In this document: in pieces, positions 12,439 through 24,608 of the stretch
Position numbering within the stretch: position 1 is the first letter of the stretch
Layout: every line of letters begins with the position of its first letter
Notes under the pieces: model-generated
Told to the model about the DNA's origin: nothing
The model's input: the letters and a program-made list of their open reading frames with translations, nothing else
Databases searched by the model: none
Source: Vermamoeba vermiformis
Lineage: Eukaryota > Tubulinea > Echinamoebida
DNA: 64,000 nt
Assembly: GCA_045837725.1 (NCBI GenBank)
Contig: JBEWZL010000219.1
Location: 1 to 64,000, forward strand
Direction of reading: 5' to 3'
Made by a program: the position numbers and the translations under genes

Positions 12439-12620
12439 ATGCCCAACGAGCCTATTAGACTTGTCTCGGAGACCAAAAATAGGGATAAATTATTGAAATA
12501 TTATTGAAAAATCAATGAAAAAACATCTAACTTGTCTGGGTCTTGCGAGGAGATTGATTTGGCTGCGCGATCGTTGCAAAATTCGAAGGAAATGATGATG
12601 TATGGACTAACCCTCAATTA
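12439..12620 (+). pseudogene. Possible decayed PEX11-like fragment
   Basis: From an ATG at 12439 one frame reads MPNEPIRLVSETKNRDKLLK, meets a TGA at 12505, and continues in the same frame with CEEIDLAARSLQNSKEMMM to a TAG near 12618. The RDKL start and the following helix resemble the N-terminus of PEX11 peroxisomal division proteins (RDRLxR, then a helix with RKxxRLG). No splice sites remove the stops. It could be a relic, or a chance resemblance in the spacer between 12381 and 12883, where nothing else is seen. Confidence 0.25.
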
Positions 12621-12883
12621 GGCTGTTGCCTCGTAATTGGAATTCCAGTTTGCATCTGATCGAACGTTGGGTTGGGTTTGGTCTTAAAATATGCTCTTTC
12701 CTAAAAACGTAGATGGAATTCTAAAATCGATAACCTTGACCAATCGTTAATCTGCTACAAGGTTCGGGTAATTAGAAATTATCGCAATTATTTAGGGAGG
12801 CTTTATTTCTGGCAACAAAAAAAAACGGTCAAATTCGCAAACCATTTTATCTCACAACTACCAACAACACTACCACACCTAAC

Positions 12884-13631
12884 ATGTATCCTAATCAACC
12901 TGGTTACCCTGGCCAACCTGGCAACCCTTACGCCATGCAGATGCCGGGTCAAACCTATCCTGGTCAAGTTCCGGGCCAACCTTACCCCGGCCAACCTGGT
13001 ATGCCTGGAGCTTACCCTCAACCCGGTCAACCTGGTTACGTTCAACAGACCACCGTCACTACCACTACTAGCGGTCAAACTGGCTATCCTCCTCAACCCG
13101 GATACCCTCCTCAACCTGGATACCCTCAACCTGGCATGCCCGGAGCTATGCCTGGCATGCCTGGAATGCCTGGTGCTATGCCTGGTGCTATGGTTAGCAT
13201 TCCTGGCCAATGGTCTCGTCCTTCCTTCCAATACAACATGCCCTACTCTCGCCAAGAGATCTTCATCATCCCTTACGGCATTGATCCCGTTCAAGCTCAA
13301 CGCATGACTCGTGCCTCTCAAATCTTCCGTACCTTCGATCGCAACTACTCTGGTACCTTGTCCTTCAAGGAGTGGAAGAAGGCCATGAAGGCTTTGGGCT
13401 ACCACATGAACAAGTGGGACAAGGAACGCTTGTTCTTCATGATCGATAGCAACCGATCAGGCCAGATTGACGAGCGAGAGTTCTGTAAGTGAAATAGCAA
13501 ATTTTTAAGATTTTTTGCATTATTTTAGGATTTTTTTAGCTCACAAAAATTAGATTTGAAAAAAAAACTTTCAATCCGGAATTCTAACCAACGATTATTT
13601 AGGCGAATACTGGGCCCTCTATGGCTACTAA
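12884..13631 (+). CDS. EF-hand calcium-binding protein with Pro/Gly/Tyr-rich N-terminus
   Basis: Two exons (12884-13484 and 13603-13631) joined by a GTAAGT...ATTTAG intron; about 209 residues. Residues 1 to about 105 are PGYPGQ-type low complexity, as in ALG-2/peflin-like penta-EF-hand proteins and annexin tails. Two EF-hand loops follow with all liganding positions intact: DRNYSGTLSFKE and DSNRSGQIDERE. Only two hands are visible where penta-EF proteins have five, so it is a short relative. It ends CEYWALYGY. A role as a Ca2+-triggered membrane adaptor is inference from the family. Coding sequence is noticeably more GC-rich and C-ending than its neighbours, consistent with high expression. 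Confidence 0.85.
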
Positions 13632-14019
13632 ATTATTTAGCGTGCGTTCACGCTCACCGATTTGTATGATTAAAGATAAGACTAGCTGTTAATAAAATTA
13701 AAATTGAAGCAAATCCGCGGTGAATCTTCATGATTTCGTGATCATAACGCTTGTTTGAATAATCGATTTTCAATAAGTGAGCATTTGATGATTGTTTACC
13801 ACCCGCGGCTATTCATGAAAGTAAGATGTACATCCGTTTGGTCTATCTCATTGTCTTCCAGCTCTATTGCAATACAAATTACTGGGTGTATTTTGTATGC
13901 AAAATAATACCGAGGCAAGCTTATTGACTCAGCCGCACACGAGTTCAATTTGTGTATTTTGTAAATAGATCTACAACCACAACACTTGAAATTTTATTAA
14001 TTTCTATTATATTTATATA
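13632..14019 (+). other. Intergenic between EF-hand gene and WDR91
   Basis: 388 bp, increasingly AT-rich toward the WDR91 start codon. No open frame with splice logic and no recognisable RNA gene. Confidence 0.5.
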
Positions 14020-17000
14020 ATGGTCGATGCAGAGGCAGTATCATACGTAGACAAATTAATAGAGGAATACCTGTTGTTCAGGGGATTCACACAGTCACTT
14101 AAAACCTTCCAAAATGAAAAGAAAAATGACAAAACGAAGGGATATAAGGTACAGTAATATTAATATATATGCGCAAATTACATTTCAACGATAAAATTTG
14201 GCGTGAAGTAAAATTCGATTGAAAGGCATCTGTAAAATTCAAATAAAATAATGGGCTGTTCCTGTACCGTCCGTTAGACATTTTTTAGTATATATTATTA
14301 ATATAAAATACCTATAACATATTTTCTAATTTAAATTCATTAATTACAGGTGCAGAAGATCGTGAGCACTTTGTTGTCCAATATTCAAAGCCTCAATATA
14401 CAATCAGTATTGGAAATGTGGAATCATCTTCAACAAACATTTTTTCAACGATTAGACGAGGATATGACCCTTACCGTGCAACAGCTCGAGATATCTGTCA
14501 AGCGTTATTACTTGATCCACGCAATTCAACAAGGAAAAGCAGACAAGGTACGTGCATGATATTAATGCAATTATTTGGAAATTATTTTGACGATTGATGA
14601 CTTTTATTTAAGGTCACTGAATTCTTTACTATTCTCGGCGACAGTTTAGCTCAAGATAAAAATTGGAAGAACTGGTTTGGTACGTACAATCCTCCTAATA
14701 ATACATGCTGCTCATAATAACAATATGATTGATTCGAATTATTTTAAATATTGGATCTGGAGTCTCTTAAATTGATTATGAACCTTAGCTTTGCCCTACA
14801 TGAAGAACCCCGAGACCGACATAAATTTCCGCGTTTTCTTCTCGAAGACGTGGTACGAAGCATTTACATTGTCATTGCACAACTTTTTGAGCGTCATTTT
14901 CCAAAATGTCCGTATCCTACTTTGAACCAATATTGCACTTTTAGATAATAGTACATGGCAGTTTTATTTCCTTAATTCTATTCATAGCCTTGCCTAAAAT
15001 ACTCAACTTCAATATGGAGCGAACAGCACGATTAACACTCGAGGCACAAATCAATCATTTGACCACTGAGAACGAAAATCTTAGAAAAAAATTAGACGAC
15101 GCAAAGCGCGATATCGACTCACTACACGTAAGTCATATTGGCACTCACACTTATTGTATTTCTAATGTCGTCTTATTTGGGACAGAAAGCTGATCGTGTC
15201 AAGCGAGCGAATGAAATATTGGTTGAGGAGTCGAGTAAAAGTCGAAGCAATTCAATTGTAGAGCCGCCACAGGGATACACGAGCTTTAATGAAATTCAAC
15301 GAAAACGATTGCACAGTTCAGCTACTGAGTAAGTACCTGGTATTTTGGATCGGGTGATCCCATCACTTTCAGCCAAAACTTCTCTTCATGGTAGGATATA
15401 TTCGTAATACAATACTCATACTATTATTATGATAGGCTGGATAAGCCTAATAGACCAGAAACTCCGCCAAAATTTGAAAATCCCTCGCCACGTGTCTCCA
15501 CACAACCGGTCAGTATCGGTCAATCTACAGCAGCCAAAGAGCCAACACTACCGAACTCACCGAGGAATCAAACTCTTAGTATTGGTCTAGCGCACAGGTA
15601 CGTCATTATTGGTGTTACTCGGAGTCATGTTGTGGCCGCCGGATCTAACGTCTGACTTTTCTTAAGACAAACGTTAGAACAACATTCAGACGAGCCGCTG
15701 CCCAGTTCATTCAACCTAGTGATCTCAAACACCGAGGCCTTTTCTATCAACGCACCTATCAATTGTTGCAAGTTCTCTTCGGACGGATCCTACTTTGCGT
15801 GTGGCTCGAAAGCTGGTGTTATCAAGCTAGTCATTGTTTATATACCTTATTAGTTCCATTGATAGTAACACTCGAGTTATACAGAATATTCCCTTTGGGC
15901 AACGCACACAATAAAAATGCAGCCACGATCATTGGTCAAGCAGAGATCCAAGCCCTCGAATGGGATCACAAGACAAGCAAGCTGGTAAGTATTAAATCCA
16001 TTATTTCTATTTAATAAGCCATTAATAATCGAAAATTCAGCTATTTTTGGGCACGAACGACGGTCACGTGAAGATTTGGAATGTGTCCTCGGACAAGTTT
16101 GTTGGTGATATTACTGTTGGCTCTGGCTACAAGAAGTAAGTCATTTGAATGTTAGGCGACGTAGCTAATGGTCATTATATTGTAGAGTTAAAGACATTGT
16201 ATGCAGTCCTTCAGATAATTCGTTTGTCTGTTCGCTTGGCAATGCGGTCGAATCTCAGCCAGGCGCAGTTGTCACTTACAATCTGAAGACCTTGCAACAA
16301 AGTGTACGTCGAGTCTTATCAAAAATATACGTGCATTAGACTAACGTTATTGTTGCAGGCTAAGATTGAGGTCATGCCGCAAACAACGATCAACGCACTC
16401 GCACTCAATCACAACGGGTCAATGATGGTGGCTGCAGGCACTGACGGCTTGATTCGATTGTACGACATGACGAGTTACAAGCCAATTATGGGCTGGAAAG
16501 CTCACAATGGCGAAGTTGCTGGCGTTCGATTTAGCGTCGATGAGACCTCTATTTATAGCGTTGGTGCTGACTCGAAGGTACATTAGTCTGATCAAATATA
16601 GTTGATATCAATAGTAGATGGGACCTATATTACAATACTGATGATATTCCTCTTGTAGATTATGCAGTGGAGCATTCATAACATTGGAAAGATGATGAAA
16701 CAATACGAGTACGAAGGCTATTACACTGAGAACGGCGTAGCACCGAGAAAGGTCGATATATCGTTCGACGAGAACGGCAAATACTTTTTAATAGGCTCTA
16801 AGAATAATACAGGCCTCATGTACAACGTAAGTTGATTGAAGCGATCTCAGATCTACAGTGACACGCGGTATTCTTCAGAGTCTCCTTAGCTCATAATTGT
16901 TCTATTATAGGTCGATCATTCATTACCTATTCTAAGTGTCGGTAAGCACACGAAGCCAGTTATATGCATCGATTGGCATCCAACGGAGAGTTGCTGCTTG

Positions 17001-17281
17001 ACGGGAAGTTTGGACTGGTCCGTGTGTATGACTTCATTTGCGCAAGTACCAAGCTCACCGCTGCACGATTAATAAATTGCAGCAATTATATGTACATGAC
17101 ACGAATTAGTTTCGAAGCACGTGCTTTTGAGGGGGAGCGACGTAACTTTATTCGGTTAAAATATTATGTTACGTTACCACAATTCCAAACTGCGTGTTTA
17201 TTTATTTAGGGCAGTATATGGATTTTAGATATCACAGATATCTCACGAGCGTATTTTGATGTGATTTGGAATCAACAGTGA
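14020..17281 (+). CDS. WDR91: WD repeat-containing protein 91 homologue
   Basis: Multi-exon. The N-terminus (LIEEYLLFRGFTQSLKTF) matches the LisH-like start of WDR91 (REYLLFRGFTHTL), followed by DKTKGYKVQKIV. Conserved blocks follow: EFFTILG, NWKNWF, LPYMKNPETDINF, LHNFLSVIFQNM and PKILNF, then a coiled coil (about 15010-15200). After a Ser-rich linker, WD40 repeats run from about 15700 to the end (TGSLDWS joined to GSIWILDI by the last intron). WDR91 is an endosomal Rab7 effector that with WDR81 lowers PI3P synthesis during early-to-late endosome conversion. The family match is strong along the length. The stop (17279-17281) is only 7 bp before the next ATG. Confidence 0.9.
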
Positions 17282-17288
17282 CCATTTC

Positions 17289-19370
17289 ATGGACGGATTT
17301 GTTAAATTGCAAGTTGAAGATTACGGGGATAACGAGCAAAAAATAACTGTAAGTTCAAATATTTACGGGACATATTATTTGTACAACAACGGCGAGCTCA
17401 ATATTTGTAAATTAATTGATTTAATGCTTGATATTTCGTGGCGTTGATCTGAGGCCACGGAACTTTCATTATTTTAATTAACCAACAAATTTAAATAGGC
17501 CACGACGCATTCATTAATTGCTGCTTGCTTGCAAAATGACATACCATTTGAAATTGGCACTCTAAACACGTTGGTATTGAATACAATGAACGAGCACCAA
17601 AATTTAGACTTATTAAAAGACGCTCTTATAAGTACAAGCTCCATTAAGCGAGTTAATGCGCAGGATAATTGCCTTGCGTTTCCAAAAATTGCAACCGCTC
17701 TGGTCTCTAATAAAGCAGTAACGTGTTTAGATCTGACACGCAACAAGGAGTACTGCGCGCTGGACACCCTAGCTGATATTTTACAAACAAATACGACATT
17801 AACGGACCTGATATTAAAAGAATGCGAGATTGGATCCAAGGGATCTTTGAAGATCAGCGAAGCCCTGAAGACAAACTCGGCATTGAAGAGGCTAGATTTA
17901 TCGTCGAACAAGATCGAGACGGAGGGAATGCAAGGACTAGCCGAAGCATTGAAGATCAACAAGTCACTGAGCCATTTAATGATTGGTGGAAATGGCGACA
18001 ATATTCTGACGAATCTGTTTGACGCGGTCAAAAGTCATGACACTTTGACACGTTTGGACTTGTCCACGACGTACCTCAGCAACCAAGAGTGCCAATCATT
18101 GTTCAACGCGCTAGCCTCCAACAAGAAGATTCAAGTGTTAGAACTGAATCGATGTATTATAAGCCACGAGGGCTGGACCATGATCGCCAAGTTGCTGGAG
18201 ATGAATGACACTTTGACAGATCTGGATCTGACAACTTCAAATCTGAAGGCTGTGGACTGCGAGAAGATATCGCAAGCCCTAGCCATAAACAGCACACTCA
18301 AGATTCTTAAAATTGGTTCGCGCAACATGCCAATCTCGCAAGAAAGCATGAACATTGACCGCGCAGTTGCAAAGGCGTTGCAGAGTAACAAATCACTGAC
18401 TGACCTGCGCATACACAAGCTGATTATGAACAACTCTGTCGTGGATATTTGCGAGGGTCTCAAGGTCAGCAAGACCCTCACTCATTTGTATATTAGAGAG
18501 ATTATGGACATGAAGGACTTTGGCTTTGAAGCGTTCACTGAAGCGTTGAAAGTCAATCCGACATTGAAGCACTTAGACATTGGAAGTTACAGCATTGATA
18601 CTAGAGCATATGCAGCATTCAGAGAGTTCTTGTACAACGACTTTGTGTCACTGGCGTTTCGCAACTGTGTTCGGCGGCACGAAGAAGTGCAAATAATTTA
18701 CGAAAGATTGAACGTGCATTCAACGCTGAGGAGCTTTTCACTGAAAGGATGCGACTCACTTGGCCTCGAATCATTTCTGCTATTATCATCCATATTGACG
18801 TCGAACACCGTGCTCCGGTCATTAGACGTCAGCGAGATCAAACTCGAAAAATCTTTTGCAATCTGTCGAGCACTACGACATAACTCGACATTGACGAAGT
18901 TGGCAATTGACAGCAGCGCACGAACATTGGACAGAAATCAACATTTGCGATATTATCAAGAGCTAGCAGCAATTCTCAGAAAAAATCGGTCTTTGCGAAT
19001 TCTCGACTTGACAGCTGTCCATATTGACACCACAATTGCGGCGGAGTTATTTGAGTGCCTAAAATTCAACGATTTTATTGTCGACATTAGATCCAACGGA
19101 GATATGGCTCGAATTCATAGTCCAGAATTAGCTGAGCGATTAGAAGAGAACCGACAAGATTTTATGAAGCTGAAAGAGACCGTTAAAAACACAATTACCA
19201 ATTTATATATTTTGGCGCGCAACGAAAAAACGAGAAATTTGTTGCCCGTCGAGATCTGGACCGCGTATGTTTGTAAACACATTCGCTTCCAAGACGTTCA
19301 TGTAGATTTTGTACCAATAGGTCAACGTATTTGGGCTGATAGTTTTTCTATTCGCAAATACGTTGATTAA
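17289..19370 (+). CDS. Leucine-rich-repeat (RNI-like) protein with a probable C-terminal F-box
   Basis: Exon 1 (17289-17348) encodes MDGFVKLQVEDYGDNEQKIT and splices in phase 0 into one long exon (17499-19370); about 640 residues. From residue about 50 there are many LRRs of about 28 residues with the core xLxxLDLSxxxI (TRLDLSTTYL, KRLDLSSNKI), the ribonuclease-inhibitor/NLRC3 style. The last about 60 residues (LLPVEIWTAYVCKHI) resemble an F-box placed C-terminally, as in its paralogue at 27271. It is probably a ubiquitin-ligase substrate receptor, but this is inference. The ATG lies 7 bp after the WDR91 stop, so the two genes must share or overlap transcript ends. Confidence 0.75.
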
Positions 19371-19519
19371 ACTAAACCTTCGAATTAAAAGAATAAACAC
19401 CGTGTGCGTACCCGGGATCCGGTGCGCCACGTGATCGAAATGAAATCTCATAAGTGTCATTCGTCAATCCACGCCACGTGGTACCCAACAGGTAAATATA
19501 ACTACAAAATAAGCACTAT

Positions 19520-19756
19520 TTACTCAGGATTTTTAGTTGGATCTGCATAGGACTGAGGAATTTTCCGTGCCACCTCCCGAAAGCGGAATAACTCGATTTT
19601 AGCCAAGTATGGCCTCCGATTCAAGATTGATTCATACGTCCTATTAATGACTAGTATCGATATGCTTAACGGAAGGTGATTTGCAACCGGATCCAAGTCT
19701 TTGTATGTTTTGCGCCGTAACTTTGTGATTCGAGTACAAGTTACTCTGGCGCACAA
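19520..19756 (-). CDS. Doubtful coding exon, unknown product
   Basis: An open minus-strand frame of 78 codons ending SYADPTKNPE at a stop at 19520. Its composition is protein-like (NHLPLSISILVINRTYESIL), but it has no ATG and is preceded by a TGA, so it would need an upstream exon that I could not place. It may be the last exon of a small gene or a chance frame. Confidence 0.25.
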   Translation of the reverse strand: MCARVTCTRITKLRRKTYKDLDPVANHLPLSISILVINRTYESILNRRPYLAKIELFRFREVARKIPQSYADPTKNPE

Positions 19757-19770
19757 TCACACTTCTCGGC

Positions 19771-19786
19771 CCGGAGATATCTCCGG
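19771..19786. repeat. Perfect 16-bp palindrome CCGGAGATATCTCCGG
   Basis: The two 8-bp halves are exact reverse complements. It lies about 135 bp upstream of the PLAC8 start codon, so it could be a dimeric regulator site. It could equally be incidental. Confidence 0.5.
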
Positions 19787-19921
19787 AACATCTATATTTA
19801 GTCCCGTCATCTATTATGCTAGGTCGGAAACTTGCCGCCAGAAGATTGTGGCCTAAAAAGTTTTGTTGCGGCTCCAATTATTTGTATTCTCTATTCGAAT
19901 CAACCACCACACCACGCAAGA

Positions 19922-20579
19922 ATGATCAACAACGAGCCCAACAACACCAGCGCCATCAGCAACAGTGCTCCTAATGGTACTTCGAACCAACAGACTACAC
20001 AGATCGGCACCGGTCAAAACATCGTAGTGAATGTTGGTCAGAATCAGACCATTCGCGGCCCTATTGTCGATCCTACTCGCTTATGGAGCACTGATCTATG
20101 CGACTGCTGCATGGATTGCGGTACTTGTAAGTATAGATCAAATAACGGCTCTTTCGAATCCGGGATCTAACTTCGTGTTAGGCGCTATGTCATGGTTCTG
20201 CCCTTGCGTTCAAGTAGGCATGAACGCCACTAAAGTCAGTAACTGCAGTTCGCCACATTTAGAAGGTTGCTGTTGCGGTTTCTGGTACTGCATGTTGTGG
20301 TTAATGTGCTTGGGTTACTTCTTCGGATGTGGTTTGCGTATGCGCATCAGAGAGCGAAACAGAATCTACGGGTATGCTTTATTTAATATCAAAATTGCAA
20401 TTTTAACGGTTATAATCAGAAATCCCTGCGGTGATTGCTGCACTCACTTTTGGTGCCCGTTCTGCGCTGTAGCACAAGAAGGTCGAGAAGTTAAATATAG
20501 ACTCAAAGCCCTAAGAAACGCTCAAGAAATGACTACTGGCATCACCGGTTGTTTCGCAAATGCCCAACGTCTAATTTGA
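19922..20579 (+). CDS. PLAC8-domain cysteine-rich membrane protein
   Basis: Three exons (19922-20126, 20182-20371, 20420-20579), about 184 residues. An Asn/Thr/Gln-rich N-terminus precedes the PLAC8 domain: CDCCMDCGTC, then a CPC motif (WFCPCVQVG), a hydrophobic WYCMLWLMCLGYFFGCGLR stretch, and the second block CGDCCTHFWCPFCAVAQEGRE. These are the diagnostic cysteine clusters of PLAC8/cornifelin/FCR proteins, which sit at membranes and in plants and fungi affect metal tolerance and cell size. The substrate cannot be deduced. Intron 1 carries the recurrent GGATCTAAC branch-region motif. Confidence 0.9.
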
Positions 20580-20718
20580 CGACTTGTATTCCTAATTCTC
20601 CATTACAAAATCTTTTTTTTTGTTTTTTTGTGTACTTTTCGGTGGAATAAATATTTATTTTAAGTCAATTCGGTCTTGTTTTTATTTATTTAATATCAGA
20701 ATCACTGAAGGAATCAAC

Positions 20719-22613
20719 ATGTCAGTCGCTTTACCTCCGTCGAATGAAAATACAAGCAGACGAGTTTGCAAAATGAACGAGCAACCAGCAGAGCCATTAC
20801 CTAATCCTTGGTTTGAGGCAGTAAACAAAGGATCGCTAACGGATCTGTGCAGTTTATGGCAACAAGGAGAAGACATCGACCAATTCGACGAGAAAGGCAA
20901 GCCAAATAGCTCAAAAAGCTGTTTCTAACGCGAAATTTAGGTCAAAACGCTCTTCACCGTGCAGCACAATATGGCTACCTCGAGATCGTTCATTTTCTGA
21001 TTATTAACGGCTTGGATCCGAATCAACCGGATCAAAAAGGTACGAAGTAATTCTTAAGACTGATCTTAATTAATATTGTATTCAGATGGATCAAATGCTT
21101 TGCATTGGGCGGTTGTTAACAACAAGATTGCGGTTGTACGATATTTAATTGCTGGCGGTTCCGATCCGCTAGAAAAAACATCGCGCGGCGTTAATGCGCT
21201 GCATTTAGCGGCAGGATTAGGTAATTAATTAATATACATAGTCTAAAAAAGCCTCTGTCGGCGCTTTACCGCTGGCGTGTGAATCGAATTAGATTTCGTT
21301 TTCGACGGAAAAACCCCGCCGCGAATAACGTGTACTAATTTTGAAACAGGTCATGACGAACCATTATTGGCTCTATTAGAAAAGTGCACTAATACGACGT
21401 GGAAATCGAAAGACGATCAAGGAAGAGATCCGATCCCAGTCGCAGAACAAAATCAACAGCTTCATGTCTCACAATATCTGCGCAAATATAGGAAACTCAA
21501 CACTTCATATAGTCCCATTGGATGGTCACTATTAGGTCCTCTTTTGATTGCATTAATTGGGATCGCACCTTCGCACCCTTGGATCGCACTCCTTGTTGTG
21601 GCTTCATTGATCGGTTTCTCCAGAACACCATATGCACCTGTCATACTTAGCGCTCATAGAGGCTACTTCTTCTTTTTGGGACTGGTTTATTGCTCTCTTT
21701 CAGTAGATCTGGTTCACGCTTTCGTTTTCTACGGTATTTAATTCGTTACTTTGCGATTCCGAATTTAATATTAATTTTCCCGTATTTTAGGACCCTCAGC
21801 ATTTTTCATATTCAGAGTTTGCTTGACGCTGGTTGCTGGTGGCTTCTACGCTCTTGCCATCTTTTCGGATCCCGGAATTCACAAAGCGGATAAAGCTCAG
21901 GACGACCAGGCAATACTCTTCGTTGTTGTCAATATCAAAAGAGAATACTAACCATATTTAGGAGTTCATTGCTCAAGTAAAGAACGGTGACACTTCGGTC
22001 AAGATCTGTCACACTTGCCGAGTACGTGTCAATAATCGACTATACATTCAATACTAATATACTCTATTCAGATCCGCAGACCAGCACGTGCCAAGCATTG
22101 TCATCAAGTAGATGGCTGCGTACGACGCTTCGATCACTTCTGCGTGTGGACTTGCAATGCTGTCGGAGCTGGAAATCATCTCTATTTCCTGTTATTCGTA
22201 ATTACGATCATTCCCGTGCAGTTTTTTGTCGCAGTGCTGCACTATCAGAGTACGTACCGACATTGCGAGAATTTTGACAACTGGATCTGAATCTTAACAC
22301 CTATTTAGTTATTAGCAATATCATTACTATGAATCTGTCCGTATGGGACTCATTAGCAATGCTATGGAGTCAGCCATTAACGCCGTTCTTGTTTGTTTTT
22401 GCCGTGATTGGACTTTGGCAGATCCCGCTCTTAATGTCACAACTTTACGGCATTGCCAATGGCGTCACTGCGTATGAAAAGATGACAGCTGCGCGTAAGC
22501 AAAGAGATCATTGCCAAGGAGGGTCGTGCAATCATTCTGTTGCGACGAAGCGTTCGAGTGTCAAGCAAAACATTCGTGATTTCCTGTTTAACTGTAACGA
22601 AGTCAGATACTAG
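20719..22613 (+). CDS. Ankyrin-repeat DHHC-type palmitoyltransferase (Akr1/HIP14-like)
   Basis: Multi-exon. Ankyrin repeats come first (NALHRAAQYGYLEIVHFLI, NALHWAVVNNKIAVVRYLI, NALHLAAGLGHDE). Transmembrane segments (about 21530-21740 and 21790-21860), the zinc/DHHC domain (about 22005-22180), and more transmembrane segments follow. This is the layout of fungal Akr1 and animal ZDHHC17, Golgi enzymes that S-acylate cytosolic cysteines. Here the core reads DHFC instead of DHHC; Akr1 has DHYC, so an aromatic at this position is tolerated in this clade. The zinc-binding block is also altered (KHCHQVDGCV lacks one expected Cys, and VW replaces PW), so activity should not be assumed. Confidence 0.88.
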
Positions 22614-22856
22614 TACTATTTGTAAGAATATTTAGCGCATGTAAACCATTATTATAATTGTAACCCAATCCACTACAATGTCAAAGAACGTACTTTTCAA
22701 TCTGTCCCGTCCCTTAATTTGTGCCAGTTGCTTGTACCATATGGAACAATTGCTACGCGATTAAGAAACATTACTTGTGGCGAAAGAAACACAATAAATG
22801 AAGGAACAATTTATTCGATTTATCGTTAATTACTGTCAAGTAGCACACTAGTGACA

Positions 22857-24403
22857 ATGGCTGCATTAAGTGCGACAGCAGTTAAAAGATACCGAGAAGA
22901 AGAGAATCAAGAGGAGAACGAGCGAAGAAAGAGGTTCAAGGCGGATCATTTTGGCTTGTCGATCCTACACGTTCCAGATTGTAGTGGGGGGGGTGGGGGA
23001 ACTCGCTGAAAAAATTATTAAAAATATAATGGAATATCCCCGAGCCATTCTTAGCATGGCGACGGTGTCTAAAATGTAAACAAAAATGGTATTGCATTTT
23101 TAAAATTATTTTGATTCGTTATTTTTAGGCACTACAACTTGGTCCATAATAAATCGATGTGGGTAGATTTAGGATATTCACCAAATATAACATCCGAAGC
23201 ACAGCTACCCCACAAAGTTCTGCTGGTGTTACTGGCGCAAATCCGCTTGGCTCGTCAGACCAAAAAATTAAGCAAACTCAAGCAAGAGATTAAAGCAACA
23301 AGCAACATAAGTTTAAAGTACGTATATATATATATCTTCGAAGATTATATACGTCTCTTAATAATGAAATACTTACGCGGGATCTAGCGCAGCACAAGAA
23401 GTTTCAGGAGATCTCCAGCCAGAAGAATACCAGCAATTTATCGCTAATACTTACCTAACTGATAAGGCAGCGAAAGCGTTGCTAAGGATAATGGAGAGAC
23501 CTAACGCTAAGCACTTTACTCTAAAAGAGCTTGTAGATTGGTTAGAGATGCCCCTAAGTAAGCATTTCTTCGTTAATAATCAATCTCTTATATCATTAAT
23601 TTATTAGACCATAATCGAGAGCCCCTTGACTTTATCAAACGAATGACATTTCCAAATAGAACGCTTCCATACGACGTTATATTTACTTACTACAAACATC
23701 CATTTGATGGAGATACCAGTCTGATGCCTCAAATTATGAGCGTGTGGACAGACGATGGATCAAATGATTGCGATGTTTATCGATTCCCACTAGCAGATCC
23801 AAACAAAGCGCTGCTGTTTACAAGCTTGCAGAGGAGTTCTACCTCATTCATTAAAGTAATGCAATTTATAAGAAATTAGTGTAAAGCTTTATCTAACGTC
23901 TACTTGCAGTTAGATAAAGCTAAGAACCGAATTGAATGTTGCGGAGATTTTGAAATCTACGCGGCGAAAAAATTCCGTGGAGATTACGCAAATGCATTAA
24001 CTTGCTTGTGCGAAGAAGATGGCTCGTTGACCTATCCAGCGTGGGGATTTCAGTTCTTAACAGAACATCACTTCCTTGTATTGAAAGAACACCCGGACTT
24101 AAATGGTGCTGACGAAGCGTTTAGCGTGCACGTTGTTGAAGATATTCAATTTCGAAAGTAGAACGTGCCGCTACAATCGCGTTGGGCGAAATCTCGGGAA
24201 ATCTCCGATTGAAGTTCTTCGACATATGCCCGTAACGATGCCAGTAATTTCAGCTTTAAAATATAAACGACAGCATTACTTAATGGAAAGATCTTTCTTT
24301 GAGCAGATCCGCCCGCGTAGACGTCGAACAAAGCTATGCCAGGGAGGAAAAGTTCGTCGTGGCACTGCTGTACGCGAAAATTTTGGAGCTCGTACGTAAG
24401 TAA
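22857..24403 (+). CDS. F-box protein, frame disturbed by a G-rich insertion
   Basis: The N-terminus (MAALSATAVKRYREEENQEE) leads to an F-box split by a 19-nt G-rich tract at 22980-22998. Removing it restores ILHVPD joined to ELAEKIIKNIMEYPRA, then LSMATVSKMW. Several exons then encode an unrecognised C-terminal region. The clean frame stops at 24159-24161, but protein-like pieces continue in other frames (VERAATIALGEISG; EEKFVVALLYAKILELVRK) to a stop at 24401-24403. The original end therefore probably lies there and at least one more indel is present. Whether the gene is damaged in the organism or only in the assembly is undecided. F-box proteins recruit substrates to SCF ligases. Confidence 0.55.
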
Positions 24404-24608
24404 TAAAAATTCAGTAACAAAATCAAACGGGCAGTCTCGCACAGCTGTGCAAGCAATAACGCCCGAATTAATTATTTATTATTTTTTCTACGAAAAAACT
24501 ATGCCTCCTCTTTAAATCACAAGGACAGAAAAAACCAAGAAAATAGAAATTATATTCGCCATTAATTTTGTAAACAGAATCTTTAGATCTGCAGAGTGAA
24601 TCCAACAA

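Larger units (their letters stand above)
19371..19921. other. Intergenic region with one doubtful minus-strand frame and a palindrome
   Basis: 551 bp between the LRR gene and the PLAC8 gene. It contains a minus-strand frame and a perfect 16-bp palindrome, both listed separately, plus two CCACGTG boxes (about 19427-19436 and 19474-19483). The PLAC8 promoter must lie near its right end. Confidence 0.5.

Noticed and set aside
24146-24442. 98-codon minus-strand ORF antisense to the F-box gene end
   Set aside because: No ATG (GTG start only); plus-strand frames over the same bases give protein-like pieces that continue the upstream gene.
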